Of a stretch of DNA of 64,000 nucleotides, positions 58,935-64,000 are shown in pieces. The DNA is taken from contig JADYXW010000045.1 of NCBI GenBank assembly GCA_020853975.1, positions 1-64,000 of the forward strand, given 5' to 3'. Position numbers and translations under genes: made by a program. The stretch comes from Phycisphaerales bacterium. Lineage in GTDB: Bacteria > Planctomycetota > Phycisphaerae > Phycisphaerales > UBA1924. How positions within the stretch are numbered: the stretch's first letter is position 1; each line of letters starts with the position of its first letter. The notes under the pieces were generated by a model that worked only from the letters and a program-made list of their open reading frames with translations, did no database searches and was not told where the DNA came from.

Positions 58935-59738
58935 TCAGCCCTGCCAGGGCTCAAACCGTTTGGAGAGAATGTGGTCCGCGAGTGAGGGCCACGCGGTGCC
59001 GAGGGCGGCGAGGAGGCGTGCCGGCGTGCTTGTCCACACCTCGCCGCGGGGTTTTCGCAGGCACGCCACGACGCGGGTGGCGACGAACTCCGGGGTCTGG
59101 CGGAAGCCCTCGGGCGAGCGGGCCTTTCGCGGGCCCTTGCTGTGCTCGGTGACGACCTGCGAGAACTCCGTGTCGGTGCCGATGGGGTGGATGGTTGAGA
59201 CGTGCACGCGGCCCCGGAGCTCCAGTCGCATCGCGCGGCCGATGTGGTCCTGGGCGGCCTTGGAGACGCAGTACGCGGAGAGGTAGGGGATGCCCATCTT
59301 GCTGACGACGGAGGAACAGATCAGCACGTGGCCCCGGCCCTGCTTCAGAAAGTGCGGGATTGCGGGGCGGATGGTGTGGAGCGTGCCCCAGAAGTTTGTG
59401 TCCATCAGGGCGCGGAAGTCGGCGTCGGGGACGCTGTGGACCGGCCCCTCGATGCCGTAGCCCGCGTTGGCAAAGATGGAGTGGATGGAGCCGAACTCGG
59501 CGACGGTGCGGTCGACGAGGGCCTGGCAGTCGGCGGGGTTGGTCACGTCGCACCGGACGGCGATGGCGCGCCCGCCGAGGGCGGTGATGCGATGCACGGC
59601 GTCATCGAGGCGGTCGAGCCTGCGGGCCGCGAGGGCGACGGGCATGCCGGCCCGTGCACAGGCGAGAGCGGTGGCCAGGCCGATGCCGGAACTGGCGCCG
59701 GTGATGGCGATGGGCAGGCCGTTGAGTTCGCGTGGCAC
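58935..59738 (-). CDS. short-chain dehydrogenase/reductase
   Basis: A 267-aa SDR with the nucleotide loop ITGASSGIGLATALA, the NAG motif FANAGYGIEG, the Ser (ICSSVVSK) and the active-site YxxxK (SAYCVSKAAQDH). Cofactor and substrate are unclear. Its ATG is directly after the stop of the entericidin-like gene on the same strand. Confidence 0.88.
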   Translation of the reverse strand: MPRELNGLPIAITGASSGIGLATALACARAGMPVALAARRLDRLDDAVHRITALGGRAIAVRCDVTNPADCQALVDRTVAEFGSIHSIFANAGYGIEGPVHSVPDADFRALMDTNFWGTLHTIRPAIPHFLKQGRGHVLICSSVVSKMGIPYLSAYCVSKAAQDHIGRAMRLELRGRVHVSTIHPIGTDTEFSQVVTEHSKGPRKARSPEGFRQTPEFVATRVVACLRKPRGEVWTSTPARLLAALGTAWPSLADHILSKRFEPWQG

Positions 59739-59882
59739 TTAGTCCGTGGCCTTGTCGATGGCCTTGGAGGTGGCCTCGGCACCCTTCTGGAGATCGGTGC
59801 CGACGCCCTTGACTGTGTTGCAGGCGGCGAGGGCGAGGACTGCGAACGCGGAGGCGACGACGAGCGCGCGGACGGGCTTCAT
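59739..59882 (-). CDS. entericidin-like small lipoprotein
   Basis: A 47-aa reading frame, MKPVRALVVASAFAVLALAAC, then NTVKGVGTDLQKG and EATSKAIDKATD. The lipobox LAAC (Cys21) and the short Lys-rich amphipathic remainder match entericidin EcnA/EcnB-type lipoproteins. AAGGAG is six bases before the ATG. It is 26 bases downstream of ppdK. Its biological role is unclear; in enteric bacteria these act as toxin/antidote-like pairs. Confidence 0.72.
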   Translation of the reverse strand: MKPVRALVVASAFAVLALAACNTVKGVGTDLQKGAEATSKAIDKATD

Positions 59883-59908
59883 GCGGGTCTCCTTGAGTGG
59901 GCCTGCGA

Positions 59909-62653
<2,745 letters not shown>

Positions 62654-62856
62654 CTCGGGCCTTTCGTATCAGTCGGTGGCGAGTCCGGCGATGGTCGGGC
62701 GCGTCACAGACGGCAGAGGCGTGCGTGGCCGGGCGGATGTTCGGATCGTGGTTGGTAGCCCGATCGCTCACCTCGCGCGGACGGGTGAAGTCTAGGAATG
62801 CTCCGCGCAGCGGGCCAGTTTTGCCCTCGGCCTACGGAGCCGGGCCAGAGGGGGTG

Positions 62857-62862
62857 TAGCAT
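62857..62862 (+). promoter_or_regulatory. -10-like hexamer TAGCAT for pabB
   Basis: TAGCAT ends six bases before the GTG at 62869. Its TAG is also an in-frame stop, so the GTG is close to the earliest possible start. Confidence 0.4.
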
Positions 62863-62868
62863 CCGGGC

Positions 62869-64000
62869 GTGCTGACGCACGAAGCCAGTTCCGCAGTTGG
62901 ACTCTCGGGCCTTTCGCCCGTCGAGGTTCTTTCACGCTGGCCGCAGCACGTCGGCTTGGCGGCGTGGTGGAGCGGGGAGCCGAACGCAGAGAGGCGGTAC
63001 ACCGTGCTCGCGGTGCCCGGGGAGCGGGCCGACGCGATCGTGCCGCCCCCGCGCCAACCCTGCGTCCCCGGGCCGCCCCGCGGCGGGTGGATCGGGGTGC
63101 TGGGGTATGAACTGGGGAATGAGTTTGAGCCCCGGGCGAGGTGCAGACGCGGGGACCGGCCCCGTGCGATGTGGATGAGGTGGGAGGATGCCTGGGTCTT
63201 CGATCACGAGGCCCGGGTCTGGTCGCGCGTGGGGAACCCGCCCGGGCTCGGCCGCCCCGGCCCGGGCTCGTTTCACGCGAGCGGGCGCCGGGGCGTGGGG
63301 GCCCAGGACTACGCCGAGCGGGTTGCCCGGGTGGTGGAGTACATCCGCGCGGGAGACGTGTACCAGGCGAACATCGCCCACCGGCTGGAGTGGGACTTCT
63401 CGGGAAGTGCACGCGGTCTGTTCGCGGCCCTGGCGAAGGCGGCGCCCCGGCACGGCGCGTACCTGGAATGGGACGCGGACGGCGAGCGGCGCGCGGTCGT
63501 CTCGGCAAGCCCGGAGCTGTTCCTGTCGTTCGATGCCGAGAGCCGGCGACTTGTGACGCGGCCCATGAAAGGGACGCGGCGCGCCGGACCCGGAGCGGCG
63601 GAGGCGTTGCGCCACAGCACGAAGGATCGCGCGGAACTGGCCATGATCGTGGACCTCATGCGGAACGACTTGGGGCGTGTGTGCGAGATCGGGAGCGTGC
63701 GAGTGGAGGAGGAACGCACGCTGGAGGTGCACGCGAGCGGCGGGCTGCTGCAGACCACCGCGACCGTGGGCGGGAGGCTCGCGGCGGGGCGAAGCCTGGA
63801 GGACGCGCTCCGGGCGATGTTCCCGTGTGGGTCCGTCACGGGCGCGCCGAAGATCCGGGCGATGCAGATCATCGATGAGCTGGAGCCGGTGGCGCGCGGG
63901 CCATACTGCGGCTCGCTCGGGCTTATCACGGACGCGGGCGACGCGGAGCTGAGCGTCGCGATCCGAACGGCGCTGGTGCGGGGTGGCAGGGGACCGGGGC
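62869..64000 (+). CDS. pabB: aminodeoxychorismate synthase component I (PabB), 3' end cut by window
   Basis: The frame from GTG 62869 stays open to the window end (377 codons). It contains the chorismate-binding signature DYAERVARVVEYIRAGDVYQANI, ELAMIVDLMRNDLGRV and GSVTGAPKIRAMQIIDELE, and then GPYCGSLGLI. PabB with PabA converts chorismate to aminodeoxychorismate, precursor of p-aminobenzoate for folate, linking it with folP. An in-frame stop lies three codons upstream of the GTG. No pabC domain is visible in the part present. Confidence 0.93.
   Translation, partial: MLTHEASSAVGLSGLSPVEVLSRWPQHVGLAAWWSGEPNAERRYTVLAVPGERADAIVPPPRQPCVPGPPRGGWIGVLGYELGNEFEPRARCRRGDRPRAMWMRWEDAWVFDHEARVWSRVGNPPGLGRPGPGSFHASGRRGVGAQDYAERVARVVEYIRAGDVYQANIAHRLEWDFSGSARGLFAALAKAAPRHGAYLEWDADGERRAVVSASPELFLSFDAESRRLVTRPMKGTRRAGPGAAEALRHSTKDRAELAMIVDLMRNDLGRVCEIGSVRVEEERTLEVHASGGLLQTTATVGGRLAAGRSLEDALRAMFPCGSVTGAPKIRAMQIIDELEPVARGPYCGSLGLITDAGDAELSVAIRTALVRGGRGPG

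Overview
The window is high-GC, gene-dense bacterial DNA. It has very short intergenic gaps, many GTG and TTG starts, and many stop/start overlaps. Several features point to Planctomycetota, most likely a Phycisphaerae-type lineage. These are type II pseudopilins of planctomycete style, an exported protein ending in a VPAPGAG...ARRRR sorting-like tail, and a large secreted beta-helix protein with a C-terminal dockerin pair. There is also a reduced division/cell-wall cluster (rsmH, LysM protein, FtsL-like, FtsI-like PBP) and an ECF sigma operon with a membrane-anchored partner. The taxonomic assignment is inference; there is no rRNA or tRNA gene in the window.

Layout. 1-820: the left end of an IS3-family element, with a -1 slippery heptamer, inserted into a prepilin gene. 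867-6700: DinB-like protein and two secreted amidohydrolases, one degenerate and one a degenerate+intact fusion. 6717-15830: asparagine synthase, a small exported protein, two large GT39-like membrane proteins, a YbhN-like membrane protein and glutamine-dependent NAD synthase. 15850-21770: Fur-like regulator without metal ligands, MFS transporter, Gfo/Idh/MocA oxidoreductase, thioredoxin, dihydropteroate synthase, a DUF2007-like protein and a saccharopine-dehydrogenase-like enzyme. 21805-28840: SppA diverging from rsmH, LysM, FtsL-like, FtsI and Nif3. 28904-33764: large secreted protein, two methyltransferases and a KdsC-like phosphatase.

33932-41297: a contiguous type II secretion operon (pseudopilins G, H/I, J, K, then C-, L- and M-like genes and a TPR lipoprotein) running into tsaE. 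41327-42866: ExbB-ExbD-ExbD. 42847-48142 (mostly minus): SpoIIE phosphatase, DUF192 protein, GluQ, pterin dehydratase (plus) and TypA. 48519-55427: poly-glycine exported protein, an operon of ECF sigma factor, membrane partner and secreted protein, a corrinoid-domain-like protein, MenG/UbiE with a G12 tract, and an M48 lipoprotein protease. 55608-64000: dockerin beta-helix protein, SDR, entericidin-like lipoprotein, PPDK and the 5' part of pabB.

Two signals recur across the window. About ten genes have a TAnnnT-like hexamer ending only 5-6 nt before the start codon, as expected for leaderless mRNAs. Many operon neighbours are joined by 4-nt GTGA or TTGA overlaps, implying translational coupling. 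Functionally the window mixes housekeeping genes (folate, NAD, t6A, cell wall, translation GTPase) with envelope and secretion functions. I see no phage, CRISPR array, defence island or obvious secondary-metabolite cluster.
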